From assembly GCA_047601665.1 (NCBI GenBank), contig JASGIT010000001.1, positions 434,001 to 498,000 on the forward strand: DNA of 64,000 nt, read 5' to 3'. This document shows positions 33,801-41,789 of this stretch, in pieces. Each line of letters opens with the position of its first letter. Positions within the stretch are counted from its first letter, which is position 1. This stretch comes from JASGIT01 sp047601665 (lineage in GTDB: Bacteria; Pseudomonadota; Gammaproteobacteria; Burkholderiales; Burkholderiaceae_C). The notes beneath the pieces were generated by a model, which was not told where the DNA came from, did not search any database, and saw only the letters and a program-made list of their open reading frames with translations. Both the position numbers and the translations under genes were made by a program.

Positions 33801-36770
33801 GAGGTTCTCCAGCGTGTCAAGGCCGCGGCCCTGGGTGCCTACGAGCACCAGGACATGCCCTTCGAACTGCTGGTGCGCATGTTGGATCACAAGCGCGAAC
33901 CGGCCCAGACACCCCTGTTCAACGTAATGTTCAACTTGGTGAACACTCCGGTGCGCGACGTGGATTTCGGGGACGTCAGTTGGTCGCGCGTGGACGTGGA
34001 GCGCCAGGCCTCGCAGGTCGATCTGACCGTGGTGGTCGATCCACACTTCGACCACTCCATCGTGCTCGAATATGCGACAGACCTGTTCGAGGCGGAATCG
34101 GTGCAGCGCATGGGCCGTCAATTGCTGACGCTGTTGCAATCGGCGCTCCAGGGTGCCCACACGCCGATATCGCAATGGACTCTGCTCGATCCGGCGCAGC
34201 GGCAGCAGGTGCTTTCCTGGGGAGCCGGGCCGCAGCCGCCCTCTCCGGAGATGGGCCTGGCGGCCTTCCTGGAACAAGGCCTTGCACTCGCCCCGCAGGC
34301 CACGGCCCTGATCTTCGGGGAGCAGCGCCTTTCCTACGCCGAACTCGACCGGGCCTCGCAACAATGGGCCGGGCATCTGCAGGCCAGGGGCCTGTCGGGA
34401 TGCCGTATTGGCCTGTGCCTGCCCCGATCCGCCGAACTGGTCATTGCCCTGCTGGCCACCATTCGAAGCGGCGCAACCTATGTCCCGCTGGATCCGCTCT
34501 ACCCCGAAGAACGCATCGGCTACCAGATCGAAGACGCCGGCCTCTCCCTGATCATCGGCACCCAACAGACACTGGCTGCACGGCGTGCCGGGCCAGTGCC
34601 ATGCCTGTCGATGGACGAGGACTGGCCCGACCCGCAGGTCTCTCTGCGTCCGGACGCTGGAACGCAAAGCCCCGCCTACCTGATCTACACATCAGGCTCG
34701 ACCGGGCGCCCCAAAGGGGTATGCGTGCCACAACATGCCGTCGTCAACTTCCTGCGCAGCATGGCCCGGGAACCCGGCCTCCAGCACGGCGACCGGGTGC
34801 TGGCTGTCACGACCTTGGGGTTCGACATCGCCGTGCTGGAATTGCTGCTGCCCCTGAGCGTGGGCGCAACCATCGTGCTCGCGTCAGACAGCGAAGCCAC
34901 CGATGGAACCGCCTTGAAAGCGCTCATCGAGGCCCATGCCATTACCTTGATGCAGGCCACGCCCTCGCGCTGGCGCCTGTTGATCGAGGCCGGCTGGTCG
35001 CGCCGGCCGGACATGCGCGCCCTGGTGGGCGGCGAACCGCTGCCGCCGGCGCTGGCCCATGAACTGGCGCAGCGGTGCGACGCCGTCTGGAACATGTACG
35101 GCCCCACCGAGACGACGGTATGGTCCAGTTGCTGGCGCGTACAGCCCGACGCCCCCATAACGCTCGGCCAGGCGATCGATCACACGCAGATCCTGGTGCT
35201 GGACGAGGCGGGCCAACTGGCTCCGGCGGGCGCTTGGGGCGAGATCTGGATCGGGGGCCGCGGCGTCGCCGACGGCTACTGGCAACGACCCGAACTCACC
35301 AGCGAGCGCTTCCGCGTACCCGCCTGCCTTGACGGCAGCGACGGCAAGGCCTACCGCACGGGAGACCGTGGACGCTGGCGCCACGATGGCTCCCTGGAGC
35401 ACGGCGGACGGCTCGACGATCAGGTCAAGCTGCGCGGCTTCCGGGTCGAACTCGGTGAAATCGAGGCATTCCTGGCCAGCCAGGCAGATGTCCAGCATTG
35501 CGTTGCCCTGGTTCGGGAAGACAGTCCGGGGGATCAGCGCCTGGTCGCCTACATCGTTTCAGCGCAGGTCTCTGTCAATATGGGCTCCCTCCGCGCTCGC
35601 GCGCGCCGGTGGCTGCCGAATCACATGGTGCCCGCCGTGTTCATGCAAATACCTGCGCTGCCCGTCCTGCCGAACGGCAAGATCGACCGCAAGTCACTGC
35701 CGGTGCCCACCGGCAACGCAACGCCCGTCAATCGCCGGCAAACTCCTCGCAACGAGACGGAACAGCGCCTCTGGGCCATCTGGCAAGACCTGCTGCAGCA
35801 CGGAGACTTCGGTGTCGATGACAGCTTTTTCGACCTGGGCGGCCACTCGATGCTGGCGGCACGCATGATCAACCGCGTCCAGACCGAATTCCGCAGCCCC
35901 TTCAGCCTGAGCATGTTGTTCGAGCAACCCACCGTTTCGGGAATGGCCCAGCAACTGGCAGTCCCGCACTCCGGGCCGGATCTGCCGACGGTGGTGCTCC
36001 GGCATGGACGGCAACAGCCCGCGCTATTCCTGCTGGCGGGGACACAGATGTACCAGGAACTGGCACGCCAACTCACCATCGACATGTCTGTGCATGGCCT
36101 GTTTTCCCAGGCCGAAATCGACCTGCTGGACTGGCCCGTGGATCAGCCGCTGCCGCCCTTCCCCATCGAAGTGCTCGCGGGTGCCTACGTCGATCTCATC
36201 AGGGCCCGGCAACCGCATGGGCCCTACTACCTCGGCGGCTTCTCCATCGGCGGCGTGCTGGCTTACGAAGTGGCCCAACGGCTGATTGCGGCAGGCGAAG
36301 AAATCGGCTTGCTGGTCATGCTCGACTGCGCGCTGCCAGGCCGGGGCTGGAAACGCCTGAAGGCCGGGATCACGCGGCGCGCCCGGATGATCAGGCGAGA
36401 CGGCTGGGGGCACTTTACACACCTGTACCGTCAAATGCGTGTCCTGAAAGCATCCAGCGCCCAACCTGGCGGACGGCGCAATCAGGTATATGCCCAGGCC
36501 ATCCTGGAGTACCAAGCACGTGCCAGCACGATGCCGGTCGCCTTTTTCCAGGCTGCCGGAGATGCCTCCACCGAGCCTGCCTACGGCTGGGGCGCACTGG
36601 CACCCAACATGACCATCGAGCTCGTCCCCGGCAAACACGCCGACATCCTGGAAACACCCAACGTTTCTGAACTCGCCCGGCACCTGAGCAGACAATTGTT
36701 GGCAGCGCAACACCCGGCGCTCGCCATGGACTCCTCGGCCACAGCACGGCCGATCTGCCATACCGACTGA
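30864..36770 (+). CDS. Fatty-acyl-AMP-ligase NRPS, FAAL-ACP-C-A-PCP-TE
   Basis: A megasynthase of about 1968 aa. Residues 1-565 are an acyl-AMP ligase (YTSGSTGRPRG about 169; PSYGMAETVLS; RTGDLGFF) of FAAL type; then ACP (Ser619 in LGGDSLTA), a complete condensation domain (His807-His808 and Asp812 in HHIVADQ), an adenylation domain (YTSGSTGRPKG about 1275; NMYGPTETT; YRTGDRGRW; LPNGKIDRKSLP), PCP (Ser1662 in LGGHSML) and TE (Ser1794 in GGFSIGG; His in PGKHADI). The pocket read by eye is D-I-L-Q-L-G-M-V-W-K, close to glycine. Expected chemistry is acylation of an amino acid with a free fatty acid and thioesterase release or transfer. No ATG fits: TTG 30864 or TTG 30876 must start it, since a stop codon lies at 30849. 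Confidence 0.92.
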   Translation: MGSTLSTLVNRVLQRPEALKTRPAIVFLQPDLVSTETLTHAELAQASQAIAALLLNTVRPGDRVLLAYDNCLEAVLLFWGCMVAGVVAVPAPAPDARRSTVGWRRLQAMCEDAQVAMAFTRNEHHAAALAQIPNVRWSTLDGLGDWRGGAPTPAAFRPAGPQDLAYLQYTSGSTGRPRGVQITHANLLAQCEALTQDNPWDPLSSRFLTWLPWFHDYGLVHGLLAPAYTGAASYLMSTQQFLLRPLRWLEAIARHGITYSGAPDFAYEACVNALTRAKGWDFRLDHWQIATCGAEPIRPRTLQRFFEAFSRFGFRPEVFTPSYGMAETVLSITLSRPGAIPKTLVVDRQSIERGQVQEVQAAAADSLTLVGNGRVLPRMEVRIVHPETRRPCPANEVGEIWVRGACVGQGYWNQPAASAEKFAVLIDEPGAVDTFLRTGDLGFFKDGELFVTGRYSDLIIVHGRNIHPQDLEDTAQRASEWIRPRSVIACPVEHAGRECIVLLVECRNQLTPGNLASLQADLRHAIADAHQVDLLEIVLLRSGVLPRTSSGKLQRRDARRMYLAGELASSQLQATPEPARATDEPAGGLATELAALWADVLNLPHVPPDAHFLHLGGDSLTATQLLSRVQTHWGVDLPISTLFADPSLQGMTRALAAKLATARPPAQADTAQAEPDSPELLSYSQERMWFMQALAPASSAYNVPLALRLQGALDADRLEQAFKALISHHEILRTRFVTTDLGPVAEVVDDWDFQLTRLDAPPGGEAGLAELMSRLSQQAFKLDRWPLMRATLIRFSPDEHVLLTVLHHIVADQWSFAVLGRDLSTAYRQARPGIKPALSGPPSRFASYAGWHRRWFETERQQQEAAYWRQRLDGLQPIALAPDRPRPRQASFRGASVRLPLPSGITNQLASLAASQDATLAMALLAVFKIFLRKHTGQTDLALGMPIANRHHHAGENLIGTLVNTLIIRTSLEGDPDFTEVLQRVKAAALGAYEHQDMPFELLVRMLDHKREPAQTPLFNVMFNLVNTPVRDVDFGDVSWSRVDVERQASQVDLTVVVDPHFDHSIVLEYATDLFEAESVQRMGRQLLTLLQSALQGAHTPISQWTLLDPAQRQQVLSWGAGPQPPSPEMGLAAFLEQGLALAPQATALIFGEQRLSYAELDRASQQWAGHLQARGLSGCRIGLCLPRSAELVIALLATIRSGATYVPLDPLYPEERIGYQIEDAGLSLIIGTQQTLAARRAGPVPCLSMDEDWPDPQVSLRPDAGTQSPAYLIYTSGSTGRPKGVCVPQHAVVNFLRSMAREPGLQHGDRVLAVTTLGFDIAVLELLLPLSVGATIVLASDSEATDGTALKALIEAHAITLMQATPSRWRLLIEAGWSRRPDMRALVGGEPLPPALAHELAQRCDAVWNMYGPTETTVWSSCWRVQPDAPITLGQAIDHTQILVLDEAGQLAPAGAWGEIWIGGRGVADGYWQRPELTSERFRVPACLDGSDGKAYRTGDRGRWRHDGSLEHGGRLDDQVKLRGFRVELGEIEAFLASQADVQHCVALVREDSPGDQRLVAYIVSAQVSVNMGSLRARARRWLPNHMVPAVFMQIPALPVLPNGKIDRKSLPVPTGNATPVNRRQTPRNETEQRLWAIWQDLLQHGDFGVDDSFFDLGGHSMLAARMINRVQTEFRSPFSLSMLFEQPTVSGMAQQLAVPHSGPDLPTVVLRHGRQQPALFLLAGTQMYQELARQLTIDMSVHGLFSQAEIDLLDWPVDQPLPPFPIEVLAGAYVDLIRARQPHGPYYLGGFSIGGVLAYEVAQRLIAAGEEIGLLVMLDCALPGRGWKRLKAGITRRARMIRRDGWGHFTHLYRQMRVLKASSAQPGGRRNQVYAQAILEYQARASTMPVAFFQAAGDASTEPAYGWGALAPNMTIELVPGKHADILETPNVSELARHLSRQLLAAQHPALAMDSSATARPICHTD

Positions 36771-36778
36771 AGCGGCCA

Positions 36779-36886
36779 ATGGCACCGATGCCGATGTCCC
36801 CGAGGAAGCGACGGCGCGCCATGCAGCAGGTGGTCAGGGACGTGGTCACGCGGTACCCCAAAACCGGCATTGCGCAACGCTCTTAA
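36779..36886 (+). CDS. Possible 35-aa basic peptide between NRPS and acetyltransferase genes
   Basis: A 35-codon frame that begins 8 nt after the NRPS stop and ends 2 nt before the next start, exactly filling the gap. The peptide is strongly basic near its start (MSPRKRRRAMQQVVRDV). There is no clear ribosome site and no recognised family. In GC-rich DNA such frames can arise by chance, so this is tentative. Confidence 0.25.
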   Translation: MAPMPMSPRKRRRAMQQVVRDVVTRYPKTGIAQRS

Positions 36887-36888
36887 TC

Positions 36889-37392
36889 ATGATCGACAGC
36901 ACACAACCTGATTGGACCCGCGAACACCTCCACCCTGGGGAATGGAACCCCGGCAAGCGGCTGCTGTCCTGCATTCGCGACTACCAGCGGTGCCAGCAGG
37001 ATCGCACGCCCTTCCAGCGCCTGCGCCGCGTGTGGATCGTCATGCGGCATCGCTTCTGGAGCGCCGTGAGCGGAGCAGACATTCCACTAGACTGCCAGAT
37101 CGGAGGCGGATTATTGCTGCCCCACCCCAATGGCGTGGTCATACACCCGAGTGCCCGCATCGGGCCCAACTGCCTGATCTTTCAGCAGGTGACCATCGGA
37201 ACCCTGGAAGCGGGTGGTACACCCCTCATCGGCGGGCACGTGGATATCGGGGCAGGAGCGAAACTGCTCGGTGGAATCGTCGTCGGCGACCATGCCAAGA
37301 TAGGCGCCAATGCCGTCGTGCTGTCAGATATTCCAGAGGGCGCTGTGGCAGTGGGCATTCCGGCGCGCTGCCTGCCGCCGATCAAAAATTGA
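36889..37392 (+). CDS. Left-handed beta-helix acetyltransferase (serine acetyltransferase-like)
   Basis: A 167-aa CysE/hexapeptide-type acyltransferase. After an alpha-helical N-terminus the hexapeptide coils run from about residue 70: IGGGLLLPHPNGVVIHPSA, IGPNCLIFQQVTIG, IGGHVDIGAGAKLLGG, IGANAVVLSDIPEGAVAVG, with the His expected for catalysis in LPHPNG. Proteins of this short type in EPS loci O-acetylate sugars or intermediates with acetyl-CoA, although true serine acetyltransferase activity is not excluded. It follows the FAAL-NRPS on the same strand. Confidence 0.85.
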   Translation: MIDSTQPDWTREHLHPGEWNPGKRLLSCIRDYQRCQQDRTPFQRLRRVWIVMRHRFWSAVSGADIPLDCQIGGGLLLPHPNGVVIHPSARIGPNCLIFQQVTIGTLEAGGTPLIGGHVDIGAGAKLLGGIVVGDHAKIGANAVVLSDIPEGAVAVGIPARCLPPIKN

Positions 37393-37535
37393 GCCGCCAG
37401 ATCACAGCACCGATGCACAAACCACTTATCTGCAATCAAGGCAAGAAATCATTGGCCTTCAATCAGCGGCTTTGCACCTTGAATTGAAATCGCTTCAAGT
37501 CGATTGATTTAAAACCAATAATAACACGGCCCACC

Positions 37536-39479
37536 ATGAATTTTCGCACAGATATTAATGGCTTACGCGCCATCGCCTTGATCGGTGTTGTAATTTTTCA
37601 TTTCTGGAAACCAATTCTGCCAGGTGGATTTGCAGGTGTCGATGTTTTCTTTGTGATTTCCGGCTTCTTGATGACCTCCATAATTTTTCGAGGTCTGGAA
37701 CAAGAAAGTTTTCGAATTTTTGATTTCTACCTGGCCCGCGCACGGCGAATTATTCCCGCCCTCACCGTATTGTGCGCTGTACTGCTGCTTGCAGGATGGT
37801 TCTATCTCCATCCCATGGATTTCGGAGTCCTTGGAAAGCATGCGCTTGGCAGTCTATCCTTTCTTTCCAATGTTGTATATCTCAAGGAAGTAGGATATTT
37901 TGACGAAGCTTCCAAGGAAAAATGGCTGCTGCACACATGGTCTCTGTCCGTGGAGTGGCAGTTCTATATAATATATCCAATTGTATTGGTGATACTCAAG
38001 AAGCTTTTCAACCTACGGTCGTTACGCTCTTTTCTAATCATCGGTACCATCACCTCCTTGATGCTGAGCATATATGCCACTCAGCATTGGCCTAGCTCTT
38101 CCTTCTTCTTGCTACCGACACGAGCGTGGGAGATGCTCGCAGGTGGATTGGCGTTTCTATATCCCATGCAGTTATCCATTTCAGCGAAAAAATGGATGGA
38201 AGCCTCAGGGATAGGTTTGATTTTATTGACGTATCTAGGATTGTCCGAGTCGACTCCCTGGCCGGGATACTGGGCTCTGTTGCCAGTAGCAGGTGCGCTC
38301 CTGGTCATTGCCGCTGATAGAGAGCATTCTTGGATAACGGGGAATGCCAGTCTTCAATGGCTAGGCATGACCTCATATTCCGCTTACCTATGGCATTGGC
38401 CACTTGCTGTTTGGCTTAATTACTCGGGCAATGAAAAAAATCCAGCCTGGGTAGTGGCAGGCATCGGAATTTCTGTCGGCCTCGGAGCGCTATCTTTTTA
38501 TTTAGTGGAAAGCCGAAGGAATTGGGGCAGAGCTTCTCATGCTGTCGCATCCTGGGTCGGACCGAATCTAGGCAGGCTGTTCGTAGTGACTGCCGCAGCC
38601 AGTGCACTTGTTACCTATAAAGAAGGCTTTACTTCCCGCTTGAGCCCTGAATACCTCAGAATAACAGAACAACAAGTGATGCCTCGACGCAATAATGGAT
38701 ACTGCTTTTATGATTTCAACAATGATGCTGAATTAGAGATTTCAAATAAAGTGGCGAAATGCAGCTTAGGAGCACCTGGCCGCCCCGCCAGGGTGCTCTT
38801 ATTTGGAGACTCGTTCATGGGGCATTTCGAGCCATTCTGGGATTTACTTGGAAAAATCAATAATGTTTCCATGGATGTCATAACTACGAACTGGTGCCTC
38901 CCCATTGCAGGAAAAGCATTTGAAGACCCCGCCGGCAATCCTGCTGCATATCAACAATGCATGTTGAATCGTCAAATTTTGGCCAATGAGATGGGGAACT
39001 ATGAGCTGGTTGTTTTTGCCGGACATTGGAGTGATGCCAAAGGGGATGAATATCTGACGGAAGTAATGGAAACCATACGCCGGACCGCACGTACAGTGCC
39101 CCACGTCATCATCATGCCGGCGCCGACCATTTATGACACCAATATTCTTAAGCGTTTTCAGCGGGATATCTTCTATGGGACGCCCTTTGATTTGCAAAAA
39201 TATTCCAGAACACATGACGTGCAGGAGCGGCTGGCTTACGAGCATCTCCGCCAGGATGCCCAAAACTTGAAAAATGTGATCTTCATACAGCGAGATCAGT
39301 TGTTCAACGCCTCGGATATGTACACCAAAAATGGCAGGGCCATCCCGTACAGTCTCGACGGCATGCACATCACGCTGGGGGGATCGTTAGCAGCCGCTCA
39401 GCATTTTCAGAACACCGCTTTGTATCGGCAGGTGGTGCAGCCCATGCTGGTCGAAATATCGAAGCATACGCAAAGATAA
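37536..39479 (+). CDS. OafA/YrhL-type O-acyltransferase with C-terminal SGNH domain
   Basis: A 647-aa membrane acyltransferase. The N-terminal acyltransferase-3 domain (residues about 1-370, ten or so helices) starts FRTDINGLRAIALIGVVIFH, with the conserved GLRAIA/His-containing segment and GGFAGVDVFFVISGFL plus a RARRIIPAL basic motif. The C-terminal periplasmic SGNH domain shows LLFGDSFMGHF (nucleophile Ser) and DGMHITLGGS (Asp and His). Such fused proteins transfer acyl groups across the membrane onto surface polysaccharides. The gene is distinctly AT-richer than its neighbours, suggesting separate acquisition. Confidence 0.93.
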   Translation: MNFRTDINGLRAIALIGVVIFHFWKPILPGGFAGVDVFFVISGFLMTSIIFRGLEQESFRIFDFYLARARRIIPALTVLCAVLLLAGWFYLHPMDFGVLGKHALGSLSFLSNVVYLKEVGYFDEASKEKWLLHTWSLSVEWQFYIIYPIVLVILKKLFNLRSLRSFLIIGTITSLMLSIYATQHWPSSSFFLLPTRAWEMLAGGLAFLYPMQLSISAKKWMEASGIGLILLTYLGLSESTPWPGYWALLPVAGALLVIAADREHSWITGNASLQWLGMTSYSAYLWHWPLAVWLNYSGNEKNPAWVVAGIGISVGLGALSFYLVESRRNWGRASHAVASWVGPNLGRLFVVTAAASALVTYKEGFTSRLSPEYLRITEQQVMPRRNNGYCFYDFNNDAELEISNKVAKCSLGAPGRPARVLLFGDSFMGHFEPFWDLLGKINNVSMDVITTNWCLPIAGKAFEDPAGNPAAYQQCMLNRQILANEMGNYELVVFAGHWSDAKGDEYLTEVMETIRRTARTVPHVIIMPAPTIYDTNILKRFQRDIFYGTPFDLQKYSRTHDVQERLAYEHLRQDAQNLKNVIFIQRDQLFNASDMYTKNGRAIPYSLDGMHITLGGSLAAAQHFQNTALYRQVVQPMLVEISKHTQR

Positions 39480-39641
39480 TCCAGCCGCCGTGCCATGGTG
39501 ATCTCAAACCACCTTGGCGACGCGATCCAACGCAATCGGACGCTTGTCCGCTCACATATTCCCACTATGCGAACTATCTAAGTCGCCAGAAAATATATTG
39601 CAAGGCAGGGGGCTTGGGCAACCCCGTGCTGGGACTGGACT

Positions 39642-40445
39642 TCAATCCTTGCCGAGTACGCCTTTTATGCCACGCTTCACATTGCGCCAGCCTTCCTGAA
39701 GGCCACGTGCTGCCTGCTCAACCGGCATGGCGATCTTGCCCTTGAAGTACTCCTCGGGACGCGCCTTGAAGATGGTCGAATGCGGCTCCCCCGTCCAATG
39801 GGCCGGGGCTTCCTTCGTGTAATAGTAGGCAGCAAAACTCTTGCGAACCGATTCTTCCGGGCAACGCACTGCCGCCACCCCGTGAAAACTGATATTGGAA
39901 GTCTCGAACACCACGCAACGATTGAAAATCGGCATCAAAGAATGGTGGCAGATTTTGACATTTTTATCCCAAAGCTCGATTTCCCCACCCCATTCACGCT
40001 GCCAGTCCTTGTTGAAATAAACCAGAATATTCAGACGCCGATGGAGGTGGCGCTCTGGAATATAGTTGAAGTCCACATGCACATCCAGATGACCTCTGGG
40101 ACCGGTCTCATGTATACCGCCCCCTGCAAGTTCAGGGTCAGCAAGGAGATGAGGGACGTCCATGACATACGACATCAAATCGAGAAACTCCGGTGCCGCA
40201 AGAGCCTCGTGCAACGCAAGGATCGGGGCAGGAAAGAGCTTGGAATCGGTCACCTGTACCTTATTCCTCTCATTCACTGCCATGAATTTGTGCCCCAGGC
40301 GCTCCACATCTTCAAAGCTTGGGAATGCCGCATACACCTCCTCCGCAAACTTCGATTCGAGAAAATTGTCAATGACAAAAAACGGAAACGGCTTCGCCGC
40401 ACGCACACTGGCACGAAGCGCTTCGCGGTCAATAGGATTGATCAT
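39642..40445 (-). CDS. 2-oxoglutarate/Fe(II)-dependent oxygenase (prolyl-4-hydroxylase-like)
   Basis: A 267-aa cupin-fold oxygenase of the 2OG-FeII_Oxy_3 kind. The iron ligands are visible as His-x-Asp in HLDVHVDFNYI and a distal His in ISFHGVAAV, with the 2-oxoglutarate-binding Arg in SVRKSFAAYYYT. The N-terminus (PFPFFVIDNFLESKFAEEV) is typical of the family. Members near polysaccharide genes hydroxylate sugars, lipids or peptides; the substrate here is unknown. It lies 76 nt downstream of the secreted SGNH-like gene on the same strand and converges with the acyltransferase gene across about 160 bp in which I see no strong terminator. Confidence 0.87.
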   Translation of the reverse strand: MINPIDREALRASVRAAKPFPFFVIDNFLESKFAEEVYAAFPSFEDVERLGHKFMAVNERNKVQVTDSKLFPAPILALHEALAAPEFLDLMSYVMDVPHLLADPELAGGGIHETGPRGHLDVHVDFNYIPERHLHRRLNILVYFNKDWQREWGGEIELWDKNVKICHHSLMPIFNRCVVFETSNISFHGVAAVRCPEESVRKSFAAYYYTKEAPAHWTGEPHSTIFKARPEEYFKGKIAMPVEQAARGLQEGWRNVKRGIKGVLGKD

Positions 40446-40521
40446 GATGTATTAGCGGAACTATGAATTGCCCATGGTAGCACCAGCAATGTGCTGGGAC
40501 CTTAACGAAGATCAACAGTTC

Positions 40522-41691
40522 TCATGGTGCTGGAAACCAGTAGCTGCGATCTGTGGAGGCATTGAAGTAGAACGGGTTGGTCTGCGTCATCTCAGCAAAA
40601 GGTTTGGAACACACTCCTGCCGGCTCGGAACGGTTGGCAAACTTCCAATAGGCGGGGCACACTGAATTGACCATGGCCGCACGGCACTGCGCAAGATCGG
40701 GCGCACGATAGCTGTTGAAGTGCGAAGATACTACCTGCCATGCCACCGCCTGCAATGACTGCGCCTGCTCCGCAGTGACCACGCCCGCGGGAGCCCACGC
40801 CCCCGCCGGCGAGCGGCGGTATACCGAAGCGTAGGTTACGAGTGCCATGTAGTAGACACCCACCGGGGTCAGGTGCACGTCGTCGGAGAAAATACGGTTG
40901 ACCGTTTCACGAACAGTCACGCCTGTAAGGCCCGCAACCCCCGTCCCTTGTGTGGCTTGTTCGACAAGACGGGTCAACGCCAGCCCGGCAGGCAGGTACA
41001 CCACGCGGTCGCTGCGCCCCTCCGCCTGAAGGGACTGATTGATTCTCGACGCAACGCATTGCCAAGCGGGTGCCACCGCCCGTTCGTACGCCACCCAACG
41101 GCCAGGGTTGCTCTTGTCGACATCGAGCCATGAGTGATACAGGTAGGTATTGGCTTGCGGGTTGCCTTCTATCAGACGCTCATGGAAGTGCCGGGCGTAT
41201 CTGACCGTGTCCTCCCAGATCAGCGTATTCATGATGTCATGCCGCTCCGTGAGAACGAGGGTGTCGTAGCGCTGGCCTCCGATGGTTTTTGGCTGGCGAA
41301 GCTCGCTCACGACATTCATGCCTGAGCCATCACGGTTTTTCCCCACGCTGTAGCCGGGGAACGAAGCGCTTCCAGCCGCAGCATTGCCGCGAGTTCGGGC
41401 GGCGATGGTTGAACCCGGGTGATTCTGCTCATTCCACCATGCCGGCGTGCCAAGGCTCTTCGCGATGGAAGCAACGTACTCAGGCAGCGGGTCGTCCAGC
41501 AGGCTGTGGCCCGAAAAGAACATCCGTGCCGACGAGCGAGGCTCGCTCAGATTCGGCTCCGGTGCCGACGAAGGGGATGCGGCACTGCTGCCACCGGCAT
41601 AAGCGCTCAACACAGCCCCACACATGAGCGCCACCAGAAAACGCAGTTGGCGTGGCCACGACCTCGTCGCCAAGTGTGATGGGGTGCTCAT
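40522..41691 (-). CDS. Secreted SGNH-hydrolase-like protein
   Basis: A 389-aa exported protein with a signal peptide (LRFLVALMCGAVLSAYAGG; cleavage near SSAAS). The mature part has FFSGHSLLDDPLPEYV, a GDSL-like block I with Ser as the likely nucleophile, and IFSDDVHLTPVGVYYM, the Asp-x-x-His of block V. LVLTERHDIMN may provide an oxyanion block. ATG 41691 is preferred over an in-frame TTG four codons upstream. As a secreted esterase or acetyltransferase-like partner it may edit acyl groups on the exported glycan, but no substrate can be assigned. Confidence 0.72.
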   Translation of the reverse strand: MSTPSHLATRSWPRQLRFLVALMCGAVLSAYAGGSSAASPSSAPEPNLSEPRSSARMFFSGHSLLDDPLPEYVASIAKSLGTPAWWNEQNHPGSTIAARTRGNAAAGSASFPGYSVGKNRDGSGMNVVSELRQPKTIGGQRYDTLVLTERHDIMNTLIWEDTVRYARHFHERLIEGNPQANTYLYHSWLDVDKSNPGRWVAYERAVAPAWQCVASRINQSLQAEGRSDRVVYLPAGLALTRLVEQATQGTGVAGLTGVTVRETVNRIFSDDVHLTPVGVYYMALVTYASVYRRSPAGAWAPAGVVTAEQAQSLQAVAWQVVSSHFNSYRAPDLAQCRAAMVNSVCPAYWKFANRSEPAGVCSKPFAEMTQTNPFYFNASTDRSYWFPAP

Positions 41692-41737
41692 GGGATCTCT
41701 CAAGAACAGTTGAGCAGCATGGAGTCATGCAAAAGAA

Positions 41738-41765
41738 AAAGGCTCTGCATTATTGCAGAGCCTTT
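41738..41765 (-). terminator. Rho-independent terminator of etfBA
   Basis: A perfect 12-bp stem, AAAGGCTCTGCA (41738-41749) with TGCAGAGCCTTT (41754-41765), and a 4-nt loop. Read leftward it is followed by TTTTTCTTTT, so it terminates the etfBA transcript 25 nt after the etfA stop codon. It also marks the end of the polysaccharide locus. Confidence 0.92.
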
Positions 41766-41789
41766 GCATACCGCTACGGCGGAAGCGGA

